Origin: Oceanicola sp. 502str15
GTDB lineage: Bacteria > Pseudomonadota > Alphaproteobacteria > Rhodobacterales > Rhodobacteraceae
Direction: 5' to 3'
Length of the DNA stretch: 64,000 nucleotides
Assembly: GCF_024105635.1 (NCBI RefSeq)
Contig: NZ_WYDQ01000001.1
Span: 2,108,001 to 2,172,000, forward strand
The stretch's first letter is position 1. Each line of letters begins with the position of its first letter. Position numbers and translations under genes: made by a program. The notes beneath the pieces are model-generated. The model searched no databases, was not told the DNA's origin, and saw only the letters and a program-made list of their open reading frames with translations. This document shows positions 36,677 to 45,268 of this stretch, piece by piece.

Positions 36677-37165
36677 ATGAGCAAGTTCGTAAAACTCGCC
36701 TGCGCCACCACTGTCGGCCTGGGCATGTCAGTGGTCGCCGCATCGGCTGAAACGGCAACCACCAACCTCAACGTCACCGCCACCGTGCTCGACAGCTGCA
36801 CCGTCGCTGCGCCGCTGCCGCTCACCTTCGGCTCGTTCAACACGAACACCACGACCTCCGAAAGCACCGCCGGCAACATCACCGTCGTCTGCACCTCCCC
36901 CAAGACCGGCGCGACCGTGTCCCTGGGCGGCGGCGGCGCGGCAGCCGAAGGCTCGCGCAACCTGAAGTCGGGCGCCAACGCCATGCCCTACACGATCTTC
37001 CGCGACAGCGCCCACGAAACCGAAGTCGCCATCGACGGTGACATCTGGGAAGGCGATCTCGACGCGCTCACGCTCCAGAACATCAGCGTCTTCGGCCAGA
37101 TCCCGGCCGGCAGCTATGCCTTTGGCGTCTACACCGACACCGTATTGGTCACGCTCACCTATTGA
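36677..37165 (+). CDS. Spore coat U-type pilin subunit (archaic chaperone-usher)
   Basis: Secreted subunit of 162 residues. A signal peptide (ends VVAASA) is followed by one spore-coat-U domain: TTNLNVTATVLDSCTVAA, a second cysteine in ITVVCTSPKTG, YTIFRDSAHE and the terminal FGVYTDTVLVTLTY. The first strand supplies the donor strand that completes the next subunit. It occupies the CsuA/B position of the archaic pathway and is probably the shaft subunit. Confidence 0.88.
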   Translation: MSKFVKLACATTVGLGMSVVAASAETATTNLNVTATVLDSCTVAAPLPLTFGSFNTNTTTSESTAGNITVVCTSPKTGATVSLGGGGAAAEGSRNLKSGANAMPYTIFRDSAHETEVAIDGDIWEGDLDALTLQNISVFGQIPAGSYAFGVYTDTVLVTLTY

Positions 37166-37234
37166 GATTGCCAATTCTGTGATATGAGGTTTGAAGCAGG
37201 CAAACCTCGGCAAACGAGGACATGAGGAAATAAA

Positions 37235-37687
37235 ATGAAGAGCAGTATCAGTAACGGGATCAAAAGATCCTCCCTGGCCGCCCTTATCGCAATGGCCGGA
37301 ATGTTGTCCGCAGGTGGCTCGGGTGCAATCGCCCAGTCGCTTACGGTTTCTCCCACAAAGCTGGAAGCCCCGGGGGCCCAACAGACCACCGTGACCGTAA
37401 AGGCCGATGGGCGCGGAACCTCCATCGTCCAGCTGCGCGTCGTCGCCTGGCGCGAAGGGACCGACCCCAACAAGGTCAAGCCGACCCGCAACGTGGTGAT
37501 CTCGCCGCCTGTGGTAAAGCTCAAGCCCCGTCAGGAGCTGACTGCCCGGGTCGTGCGCACCAAGAAGCGCAAGGTCCGGGGCCGCGAGTGCTACCGAGTG
37601 TTGATCGACCGTCTGCCCGGCATCGAGCAGAACGACCAGGCGATCAAGCTTCAGGTTCGCCACTCCGTCCCACTCTGCTTCTCGTAA
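37235..37687 (+). CDS. One-domain pilus assembly chaperone
   Basis: Periplasmic chaperone of 150 residues with a signal peptide (ends GAIAQS). The mature part is the N-terminal Ig domain of FimC/PapD/CsuC chaperones: LTVSPTKLEAPGAQQTTVTVKADG, IVQLRVVAWREG, a PPVVKLKPRQELTARVVR strand and a closing G1-type strand IKLQVRHSVPLCF. It stops there. Normal chaperones run to 230-250 residues with a second Ig domain; only 69 bases separate this stop from the usher start, so the missing domain is not in a shifted frame. It either acts alone or is a reduced variant. Confidence 0.8.
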   Translation: MKSSISNGIKRSSLAALIAMAGMLSAGGSGAIAQSLTVSPTKLEAPGAQQTTVTVKADGRGTSIVQLRVVAWREGTDPNKVKPTRNVVISPPVVKLKPRQELTARVVRTKKRKVRGRECYRVLIDRLPGIEQNDQAIKLQVRHSVPLCFS

Positions 37688-37696
37688 AGATGCATC

Positions 37697-37722
37697 GCCG
37701 GCGCTCCCCCGGGGGCGCCGGC
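37697..37722 (+). other. Strong hairpin between chaperone and usher
   Basis: GCCGGCGC (37697-37704) pairs with GCGCCGGC (37715-37722), with CCCCC/GGGGG extending the stem inside. There is no T-run, so it is more likely to slow decay or tune expression of the operon than to end it. Confidence 0.5.
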
Positions 37723-37756
37723 ACAGGCATTCCTGAGGCAATTGGTGGGGGCACCA

Positions 37757-40369
37757 GTGAGCGATAAGGCACACAATACGCACATGCGCACCCTCCCGGT
37801 GCTGCTCGTCTCGGCTCTCCTGAGCGGAGCGCCCGCGGCTGCACAGGAGGCAACCGGCGGCTGGGTCGTCGGCCCGGCCCAGAGCGCCTCTGGCCCGTCC
37901 GCGCTATCGGCGCCGCCCGCAACCGCCACCTCCGCTTCCGAGCGCGCAGGCAGCGGCGGCCTCGTCGTCGGCACGCCCGATACCGCAACCCGCGCCGACA
38001 CCGTCGACCGCACCCAGGTGTCCGACGGGCTCGACATCATCGCAGGCATCTCCGGCCCCTCATCGGCCCCTGCGGTCGATACCCCGCTGAACCTCGAAGT
38101 CGTGCTCAACGGCAAGGACACCTTCCTCCTCGCGGAATTCGTCCAGCACGCCAACACCGGCCGCATCTCCGTCACCCGGTCCGACCTGCGGGCCGTCGGC
38201 GTCCGCCCGCCCGCCACCGCCATCGGCCGGGTCTATCTCGACGAGATCGACGGGCTGACCTATTCCTACGACGCCGTCTCCCAGAGCATCTCGATCCTCG
38301 CGCCCTACTCGGTGCTCATGCCCGCCGTGCAATCCGCCGCCCGCCGGCCCGAGTTCATTCGGCCCGAGCAGAGCTACGGCGCGGTGCTGAACTACGCGCT
38401 CGATGCGCAGGCCGGCGCCGGCCCCGATGGCGACTTCGCCTTCAACAGCTTCACCACCGCGCTCGACGGCTGGGTCTTTACCCCTTTCGGCACGCTCTCC
38501 TCCACCGGCTTCCTGCGCCACATCCCCGACAATCCCGGGGCGAGCGGCTTCACCCGTCAGGAAACCCGGCTCGAGCTGCACAACCTCAACCGCGCCGTCA
38601 CCTTAACCCTCGGCGATGTCACCTCCTCCGGCACCGCCTGGTCGCGGCCCATCCGCATGGGCGGCGTGCAGATCCGCCGCGACTTCTCGCTGCGCTCCGA
38701 TCTCGTGACCGAACAGCTCTTTTCCTTCGAGGGCGCCGCCGCCGTGCCCTCCTCGGTCGATGTCTTCATCGAGAACAACCGCGCCTATTCCACCAATGTC
38801 GACGCCGGCCCCTTCCGCCTGGAAGACGTGCCCGTGGCCTCCGGCGCCGGCGATGCCATCGTCGTGGTGCGCGACGCCACCGGGCGCGAGGCCACCCGCG
38901 AAGTCTCCTTCTTCACCTCGCCCAACCTGCTCAAGAAGGGCCGTTTCGACTTTTCGCTCGAGGCCGGGCGCGCCCGCGAGGCCTATGGCACCGAGAGCAA
39001 CCAGTATGGCGAAACCGACCTCTACTCCGCCACCTTCGCCTACGGGATGACGCGTCGGCTCACGCTCGAGGCCCATGTCGAGGGCAGCGACGCCCTCCTG
39101 CTCGCCGGGTTCGGCGTCCATGCTGCCACCCGCATCGGCGACTTCTCCCTCGCCGCCGGGCAGAGCGATTACCTCGGCACCACCGCCGGCTTCGCCTATG
39201 GCACCCTGCGCACCAAGGTCGGCCGGGTCGATCTGCAATTCTCCAGCCTGCGCGCCGAGCCGGGCTTCGCCGACCTCGCGCTGGTGACCGGCACCGATTT
39301 CCTCGGCGCCACCGAAATTGCCAATTCCGGCTCCCTGCTGGAATTTCCGACCATCTCCGACGTGGTGTCGATCGACATTCCGATCACCGATGAAGACCGC
39401 AATCTCGGCCTCACCCTCGTGCGCTCCGAGCGCGACAACAGCCGCGACCTGATCGCCTCGCTCTCCTATTCGCACAGCTTCGAAAAGGCGGGCACCAACT
39501 TCTCGATGTATGGCAGCCACAACTTCGAAAGCGAGGAGAGCCGTTTCACCATGGCGCTCTCCATGCCGCTGGGCAAACGCACCACCGCGCGGGCGCAGGT
39601 TGCCACCTCCTCCACCGGCGACGAGCTTGTCAGCCTCTATGCCAGCCGCAACATCACCGACGGGGTGGGAGACTACGGCTTCACCGCCCGCGTCGAGCGC
39701 CAGAACGGGCGCCACTACGGCGGCGGCTCGGTCGAGTACCTCGGGCGCTACGGCCGGGTGTCGGGCGAGATGCTCTATTCCGACGGGCAGAGCTACCTGC
39801 GCGGGGCCGCCGAAGGCTCCATCGTGATCGCGGGCGGGCAGCCCGCGATGGGCAACACCATCAACGACAGCTTCGCCGTCGTGCGCACCGGCGTCGCCGA
39901 CATCCCGGTCCAGGCCCACCACCGCGAAGTCACCCGCACCGGGCCGGGCGGGGTGGCGCTGGTGCCGGGCCTCAGCTCCTTCCGCCTGAGCCACGTGTCG
40001 GTCGACCCGGCAACGCTTCCGGGCAACACCGTGCTCGGGGCCACCGGCGCCGACGTGGTGCCCAGCCGCCGGGGCGGCGTGCTGGTCGACTTCGCGCTCG
40101 AGGGCGCAAGCGGCGATCCCGACGCCGCCGCGCTGGTCATTCTCGTCAGCGCCGCGGGCAATCCCCTGCCCCCGGGGTCCGAGGCCAAGCTGGGCGGCAA
40201 GGGCGTCGGCTTCCCGGTCGGCTACGAGGGGCTCACCTATGTCGACGGGCTCAAGGGCCAGAACACGCTGAAAGTGAGCCTCGCAGGCGGCGGCTCCTGC
40301 ACCGCGCGCTTCCCCTTCACCCCAACCGGCGAACTGCAACCGCAGATCGGACCGTTCCCATGCAACTGA
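37757..40369 (+). CDS. Outer-membrane usher (CsuD-like)
   Basis: Usher of about 870 residues that forms the beta-barrel secretion pore for the fibre. A signal peptide (RTLPVLLVSALLSGAPAAAQ) precedes a periplasmic N-domain with LNLEVVLNGKDTFLLAEFV, the barrel with RQETRLELHN and GGVQIRRDFSLRSDL, a plug region (PSSVDVFIENNRAYSTNVDAGPF) and C-domains ending in CTARFPF...IGPFPCN with the usual cysteine pair. Start is probably GTG at 37757 (GGTGGGGG upstream); ATG at 37784 and TTG at 37742 are alternatives. It overlaps the next gene by 10 bases. Confidence 0.9.
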   Translation: MSDKAHNTHMRTLPVLLVSALLSGAPAAAQEATGGWVVGPAQSASGPSALSAPPATATSASERAGSGGLVVGTPDTATRADTVDRTQVSDGLDIIAGISGPSSAPAVDTPLNLEVVLNGKDTFLLAEFVQHANTGRISVTRSDLRAVGVRPPATAIGRVYLDEIDGLTYSYDAVSQSISILAPYSVLMPAVQSAARRPEFIRPEQSYGAVLNYALDAQAGAGPDGDFAFNSFTTALDGWVFTPFGTLSSTGFLRHIPDNPGASGFTRQETRLELHNLNRAVTLTLGDVTSSGTAWSRPIRMGGVQIRRDFSLRSDLVTEQLFSFEGAAAVPSSVDVFIENNRAYSTNVDAGPFRLEDVPVASGAGDAIVVVRDATGREATREVSFFTSPNLLKKGRFDFSLEAGRAREAYGTESNQYGETDLYSATFAYGMTRRLTLEAHVEGSDALLLAGFGVHAATRIGDFSLAAGQSDYLGTTAGFAYGTLRTKVGRVDLQFSSLRAEPGFADLALVTGTDFLGATEIANSGSLLEFPTISDVVSIDIPITDEDRNLGLTLVRSERDNSRDLIASLSYSHSFEKAGTNFSMYGSHNFESEESRFTMALSMPLGKRTTARAQVATSSTGDELVSLYASRNITDGVGDYGFTARVERQNGRHYGGGSVEYLGRYGRVSGEMLYSDGQSYLRGAAEGSIVIAGGQPAMGNTINDSFAVVRTGVADIPVQAHHREVTRTGPGGVALVPGLSSFRLSHVSVDPATLPGNTVLGATGADVVPSRRGGVLVDFALEGASGDPDAAALVILVSAAGNPLPPGSEAKLGGKGVGFPVGYEGLTYVDGLKGQNTLKVSLAGGGSCTARFPFTPTGELQPQIGPFPCN

Positions 40370-41304
40370 TCCCCCGCACCCTGCTCCGCGCCGCCGTGGT
40401 CGTGGCGGGCCTCGTCATGGCCCCGCTCGCCGCCAGCGCCGCGAACTGCACCGCCACCGTGACCGATTTCAACTTCGGCACCGTCTCCCTGCGCACCGGC
40501 GCCCTGAACCAGACCCAGGGCAATGTCAGGATAAGCTGCACCAACCCGCTGCTCGATGCGGTCGGCGTCTGCCTGCGCGTCGGGTCGGGCAGCGGCGGAG
40601 CGGGCGGCGGGAACTCGCCCCGCTACATGCGCGGGCCATCCGGGCAGGGGCTGGCCTACGAGCTGCGCCTCGGCGGCGCGAGCGCAGTCAACGGCACCCT
40701 CACCGAGGCCTATTTCCTGGTGCCCATCGTGCTCGGGCTCGGCGGCACCATCGACGTTCCGATCTACGGCCAGATCACCTCCGCCGCCCCCGGCGTGCCC
40801 ACCGGCAGCTATTCCAGCCAGTTCTCCGGCGCGCCCGACATCCAGCTGACCTACGGCGTCCTCGCCTGTGGCCTGCTGGGGCAAAACTACGTGCCCTCCG
40901 ATTTCAGCGTCCGCGCCCAGGTCGAGGCGAGCTGCGAGGTCAGCGTCGGCAGCCTCAGCTTCGGCATCATCGACTCCCAGGTCTCCCGGCCGGTCGACCA
41001 GACCGCCAACCTCACCGTGCGCTGCTCCCAGGCCGCCGCCTATTCCATCACCCTCGACCAGGGCCAGGGCGGGGGCTCCGATCCCAACCGGCGGCGCATG
41101 AAGAACGGCTCCCATGTGCTTGAATACGGGCTCTATCACGACCCCGCCCGCACCTCCGTCTGGGGCACGACAGCCGCCAACGACAAGAGCGCCACCGGCG
41201 CCGGGCTGGACCAGACCTACACGATATTCGGCCGGATCCACGCCGGCCAGATGGCGCAATTCGGCACCTATTCCGATAGCGTGGTCGTGACCGTCAATTA
41301 CTGA
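40360..41304 (+). CDS. Two-domain spore coat U-type tip protein
   Basis: Secreted protein of 314 residues. A signal peptide (ends PLAASA) is followed by two spore-coat-U domains: ANCTATVTDFNFGTVSLRTG... at about 28-165 and VEASCEVSVGSLSFGIIDSQ... at about 185-314, the latter ending FGTYSDSVVVTVNY. Such two-domain proteins (CsuE type) sit at the fibre tip as adhesin in archaic chaperone-usher systems. The ATG overlaps the usher gene by 10 bases. No separate terminator is seen before the cpaC leader. Confidence 0.88.
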   Translation: MQLIPRTLLRAAVVVAGLVMAPLAASAANCTATVTDFNFGTVSLRTGALNQTQGNVRISCTNPLLDAVGVCLRVGSGSGGAGGGNSPRYMRGPSGQGLAYELRLGGASAVNGTLTEAYFLVPIVLGLGGTIDVPIYGQITSAAPGVPTGSYSSQFSGAPDIQLTYGVLACGLLGQNYVPSDFSVRAQVEASCEVSVGSLSFGIIDSQVSRPVDQTANLTVRCSQAAAYSITLDQGQGGGSDPNRRRMKNGSHVLEYGLYHDPARTSVWGTTAANDKSATGAGLDQTYTIFGRIHAGQMAQFGTYSDSVVVTVNY

Positions 41305-41501
41305 ACAGGGGTTGCGCTATCCCTAGGGGCAACTTGGCCGCACCGCCGCTACACATAGGGTTCTGTTGCTGTGAAACTACATAAACGAATCGCCGCAACG
41401 CTTTGATTATTGCAAAAAAACACAACTCCCCGCAGGATGTGGCCACCACAAGTGGGTCTTAAGGCCCCATTCAATCGTAGTGACTATAGAGGCAGGGTCA
41501 C

Positions 41502-42953
41502 ATGAAACTTAGAACGCTTATGGCGGCGGGCCTGTTGGGCCTTGCTGCTTTCATTCCCCATATCGAGGGGGCAGCCGCCCAGACCCTGCGGGTCATGTCG
41601 GGTTCGGCTTCCTCCAGTCTGAAGGTTCCCATGAACCGGGCCGTCGTCGTCGAGAGTGACGAGGCCTTCGCGGAGCTTTCCATCGCAAACCCCGGCATCG
41701 CGGATATCTCCACGCTGTCGGAGCGCACCATCTACGTGCTCGGCAAGGCGCCGGGCCGCACGACGCTCACGCTTCTTGCGCCCGATGGCTCGCTCATCAC
41801 CAACGTCGAAGTGCAGGTCACGCCAGATATCTCCGAACTCAAGGAGCGTCTGCGCGAGGTCCTTCCGGGCGAGAACATCGAGGTGCGCCCCGCCAACGAC
41901 GGGTTGATCCTGTCGGGCGTGGTCACTTCGGCCGCATCGCTCGACCGGGCGCTCGACCTGGCCCAGCGCTACGCGCCGCAGCGGGTGTCCAACCTGATGT
42001 CGGTGGGTGGTTCGCAGCAGGTGATGCTGAAAGTCCGCTTCGCCGAGATGAACCGCTCCGTGTCCAAATCGCTGTCGGCCTCCGTGGGCGTCAACGGCAT
42101 CTCCGGCGGCGGCGGCAACTTCGGAACCGCCGGCGGCTCGGGCACGTACATTGACGGCAACAACCTGAGCAACCTGTTTGATGGCGACCCAAGCACACAG
42201 GTCACCCGCTCGGGCGAAAGCACCGGCGCGATCTCCTTCGGCTTCGGCGGCTCCAACGTCGAGCTGGCGATCCTGCTGGAGGCGCTCGAAACCCGCGGCT
42301 TCATCCGCACGCTGGCCGAGCCCAACCTCACCGCGCTCTCCGGTCAAAACGCCGAATTCCTCGCCGGTGGCGAGTATCCGGTGCCGGTGGCCAACGACAA
42401 CGGCTCGGTGACGGTGGACTTCAAGCCCTTCGGCATCCTGCTCAACTTCACGCCCCGCGTGATCGGCAAGAACATCAACCTGCGCCTCACGGCAGAGGTT
42501 TCGGGCGTCGATACCACCATCGGCTTCACCGATGCGGGCTTCACCGTCAACGGCTTCCGCACCCGGTCGACCTCGACCACCGTGGAAATGCGCGACGGCG
42601 AGAGCTTTGCCATCGCGGGCCTCCTGCAGGACGACTTCACCGACGGCATCTCCAAGGTGCCATGGCTCGGTGACATCCCGATCCTGGGCACGCTGTTCCG
42701 TTCGTCGGACTACCAGCGCAACCAGTCCGAGCTTGTCATCATCGTCTCGGCCCACCTCGTGTCGCCCACCTCCGGCGAAGCCCTCGCGCTTCCCACCGAT
42801 CGTGTGCGCCCCCCTACCGAGCGTGAGTTCTTCCTCGGCGGCATCGACGCGGCACCCGCAGGCGGAGGCTCCACCCGGACCTCCACCAAGGGTGGCGCCG
42901 GCGAAGTGGCCCGGCAGGACTTTTCCGGTTCCTACGGCTACGTGATGGAGTGA
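41502..42953 (+). CDS. cpaC: Tad secretin CpaC/RcpA
   Basis: Outer-membrane secretin of 483 residues that forms the Tad pilus channel. A signal peptide (ends EGAAAQT) precedes the pilus-N domain (VPMNRAVVVESDEAF...ISTLSERTIYVLGKAPGRTTL), a BON-like domain and the secretin core with MLKVRFAEMNRSVSKSL, EPNLTALSGQNAEFLAGGEYPVP and VPWLGDIPILGTLFRS. The upstream 197 bases (41305-41501) hold no gene but contain TTAAGGCCCCATTCA (41459-41473), a near CtrA-type site. Confidence 0.95.
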   Translation: MKLRTLMAAGLLGLAAFIPHIEGAAAQTLRVMSGSASSSLKVPMNRAVVVESDEAFAELSIANPGIADISTLSERTIYVLGKAPGRTTLTLLAPDGSLITNVEVQVTPDISELKERLREVLPGENIEVRPANDGLILSGVVTSAASLDRALDLAQRYAPQRVSNLMSVGGSQQVMLKVRFAEMNRSVSKSLSASVGVNGISGGGGNFGTAGGSGTYIDGNNLSNLFDGDPSTQVTRSGESTGAISFGFGGSNVELAILLEALETRGFIRTLAEPNLTALSGQNAEFLAGGEYPVPVANDNGSVTVDFKPFGILLNFTPRVIGKNINLRLTAEVSGVDTTIGFTDAGFTVNGFRTRSTSTTVEMRDGESFAIAGLLQDDFTDGISKVPWLGDIPILGTLFRSSDYQRNQSELVIIVSAHLVSPTSGEALALPTDRVRPPTEREFFLGGIDAAPAGGGSTRTSTKGGAGEVARQDFSGSYGYVME

Positions 42954-42958
42954 AGACC

Positions 42959-43606
42959 ATGAAAAAGGCACTCACCCTCGGCATCCTCTCCACCGTGATC
43001 GCGGTGGCCGGATGCTCCCCCCAGGCCGACCGCGCAGCGGGCAGCGACCTGGACATCGGCGGCTTCGGCAACTCGACGATGAACAACCACCTCGTGCAGA
43101 CCGGCCAACGTGACTTTGCCGTGCAGCTGAGCCGGAAGTTCGCCGCCGAGGCGCCCACCACGATCAACTTCGCCTTCAACTCGGCGGGTCTGGATGCTTC
43201 GGCACGGGCCGCGCTCGACAAGCAGGCTTCGTGGATCGCCCAGTATCCGACCGTGCGCTTCCGGGTCTACGGCCACACCGACCTCGTCGGCTCGGCCAGC
43301 TACAACAAGGCTCTCGGCCTGCGTCGGGCCCGGGCCGCGGTCAACTACCTCGTTTCGCGCGGCATCTCCCGTTCGCGCCTCGAGGCCGTCGCCTCCTTCG
43401 GCGAGACCCAGCCGCTGATCCACACCCAGACCCGCGAGCGCCGCAACCGCCGCACGGTTACGGAAGTGTCGGGCTTCATGGGCAAGCGGCCGCGCTTCCA
43501 GGACGGCAAGTACGCGCTGTTCTCCTACTCCGAAACCATCACATCGGCGACCGAGCCGCATGAGCTGGTCATTGTCGACGAAGGCGGCAGCGACGAAGAG
43601 CGCTGA
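42959..43606 (+). CDS. OmpA-domain lipoprotein in the CpaD position
   Basis: Lipoprotein of 215 residues. The lipobox (TVIAVAGC) is at the end of the signal peptide. A C-terminal OmpA/MotB peptidoglycan-binding domain (about 65-165) has INFAFNSAGLDASARAALD, the core YGHTDLVGSASYNKALGLRRARAAVNYLV and RNRRTVTEV. Canonical Tad loci carry a CpaD lipoprotein here, as a secretin pilotin; this OmpA-type protein could replace it and anchor the secretin to the wall. ATG at 42959 (GGAG upstream) is preferred over GTG at 42950. Confidence 0.88.
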   Translation: MKKALTLGILSTVIAVAGCSPQADRAAGSDLDIGGFGNSTMNNHLVQTGQRDFAVQLSRKFAAEAPTTINFAFNSAGLDASARAALDKQASWIAQYPTVRFRVYGHTDLVGSASYNKALGLRRARAAVNYLVSRGISRSRLEAVASFGETQPLIHTQTRERRNRRTVTEVSGFMGKRPRFQDGKYALFSYSETITSATEPHELVIVDEGGSDEER

Positions 43607-43623
43607 CGCCGGGCCAAGGGACA

Positions 43624-43703
43624 CCCCCTGCCCTGCCTCTCTCACGGCAGGGGGCCCAAGACCCCGAAAACAGAACGCGCGCCACAGCCTGGCGCGCGTT
43701 TTT
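43624..43703 (+). terminator. Double hairpin terminator after the OmpA lipoprotein
   Basis: A first perfect stem CCCCCTGCC (43624-43632) / GGCAGGGGG (43646-43654) is followed by AACGCGCGCCA (43674-43684) / TGGCGCGCGTT (43690-43700) with a TTTTT tail. The second is a standard intrinsic terminator. The remaining ~290 bases to cpaE (43704-43994) hold no gene; a separate promoter for cpaE onward is implied. Confidence 0.75.
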
Positions 43704-43994
43704 CGTTGGTGCCGGCGTTTCCACCCGGGCGACAAAGCCTGTGGAGAAGTCGCATGATTGCCCCCCGAGCCGGAAACAACACACGCTCAGGGCGATAATC
43801 CCCCCCCAGTTACCCAACAATTTCGGCTTTTCAGCCGTATTCTCGCCCACATTCCCGGGCATCAAACATTCATTGGGAGCAGTGCGCGATAACGAGTCGC
43901 GCAAGCACCCGAGCCAATGGGGGCGGATGCCAAGCTACAGTTGCTCCTCCCTGCAGCGGTTTCGGGTGTTGCCACAGAACAAGGACGTGAGGCA

Positions 43995-45242
43995 ATGACG
44001 ATGAGCGCAGTGTTGCAGCCAGAACCGGCGCCGATCACAGCATGCACCGTGTCGCGCGATGTGCAGAACTTCGATCTCCTGATCGAAGACATGGAAACCG
44101 AGCTTGGCGAAAGCTGGGGCGACCTCGGCTTTGCCGACGCGTCGGCCTTCCTCGAGCAGGATGAGGCCGACGAGCTCGAGTTCTTCGCCATCGCACTCGA
44201 CAGCGAAGACGAAGCTTCCCTGGCCGATATCACCGCGCTCATTTCCAAGGCCCGCAACCGCGGCATCAAGGTGATCCTGATCGCCGAAGACGTCAGCCCG
44301 ATCGTGCTGCACCAGCTTCTGCACAGCGGCGCCGACGATTTCGTTCCCTACCCGCTGCCCGAGAATGCGCTGCACGAGGCCATCGAGCGTCTGCGCGAGC
44401 CCGAGCCCGCGCCCGTGCAGCTCGCCCCCGAGGCCCCTGCCCCGACGCTGGCCGCCACCGGCGACCGCAACGGCGTGGTGCTGGCGGTGCACGGCATGGC
44501 CGGCGGCACCGGCGCCACCACCTTCGCCGTCAACCTCGCCTACGAGCTGGCGACGCTCGACAAGAAAGACAATCCGCGGGTCTGCCTGCTGGACTTCGAT
44601 TTCCAGTTCGGCTCCACCGCCACCTTCCTCGACCTCAACCGCAAGGAAGCCGTGTTCGAGCTTCTGAGCGACACCGCGTCGATGGACAGCGCCGCCTTCA
44701 TGGCCGCGCTGCAAAGCTACAACGACAAGATCCACGTGCTGACGGCGCCCACCGAGATGCTGCCGCTCGACATCGTGACGCCCGACGACATCAAGGCCAT
44801 CCTCGACATCGCCCGCGCCAACTTCGACTTCGTGGTCATCGACATGCCCACCACCGTCTGCGCCTGGACCGAAACCGTGCTCGACGCCGCGCAGGTCTAC
44901 TTCGCGCCCATCGAGCTCGACATGCGCTCGGCCCAGAACGTGATGCGGATGATCCGGGCCCTGAAGTCCGAGGATCTGCCCTTCGAGAAGATGCGCTTCG
45001 CGCTCAACCGCTCGCCCAAGTTCACCGACCTCTCCGGCAAGGCCCGCGTCAAGCGCATGGCCGAAGGGCTCGACATCGACATCGAGCTGATGCTGGCCAA
45101 CGGCGCCAAGCAGGTGATGGACAGCGCCGACCACGGCCAGCCGCTGGCCGAGTTCGCGCCCAAGAACCAGCTGCGCCGCGACATTCAGAAACTGGCCCAA
45201 TCGCTGCTCGACCTCGTGAAGGTCGAGGAAGAAGCGGTCTGA
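43995..45242 (+). CDS. cpaE: Tad assembly ATPase CpaE/TadZ
   Basis: Localisation factor of the Tad machine, about 415 residues. The N-terminal receiver-like domain (about 15-120) is followed by a MinD/ParA ATPase domain with a deviant Walker A, HGMAGGTGATTFAVNLA, where the first lysine of KGG is replaced, and LLDFDFQFGSTATFLDL as the switch/Walker A' region. TadZ proteins set the pole where the pilus assembles. Start ATG at 43995 or 44001; GAGG at 43989-43992 is better spaced for the latter. Confidence 0.92.
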   Translation: MTMSAVLQPEPAPITACTVSRDVQNFDLLIEDMETELGESWGDLGFADASAFLEQDEADELEFFAIALDSEDEASLADITALISKARNRGIKVILIAEDVSPIVLHQLLHSGADDFVPYPLPENALHEAIERLREPEPAPVQLAPEAPAPTLAATGDRNGVVLAVHGMAGGTGATTFAVNLAYELATLDKKDNPRVCLLDFDFQFGSTATFLDLNRKEAVFELLSDTASMDSAAFMAALQSYNDKIHVLTAPTEMLPLDIVTPDDIKAILDIARANFDFVVIDMPTTVCAWTETVLDAAQVYFAPIELDMRSAQNVMRMIRALKSEDLPFEKMRFALNRSPKFTDLSGKARVKRMAEGLDIDIELMLANGAKQVMDSADHGQPLAEFAPKNQLRRDIQKLAQSLLDLVKVEEEAV

Positions 45243-45268
45243 CCGTAACGCTGTAAAGGAAGTATCCA

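Noticed and set aside
37688..37756. Frameshifted second domain of the pilus chaperone
   Set aside because: Only 69 bases are available before the usher start, too few for an Ig domain in any frame.
41484..42971. 495-codon antisense frame over cpaC
   Set aside because: Shadow of the secretin gene; no motif.
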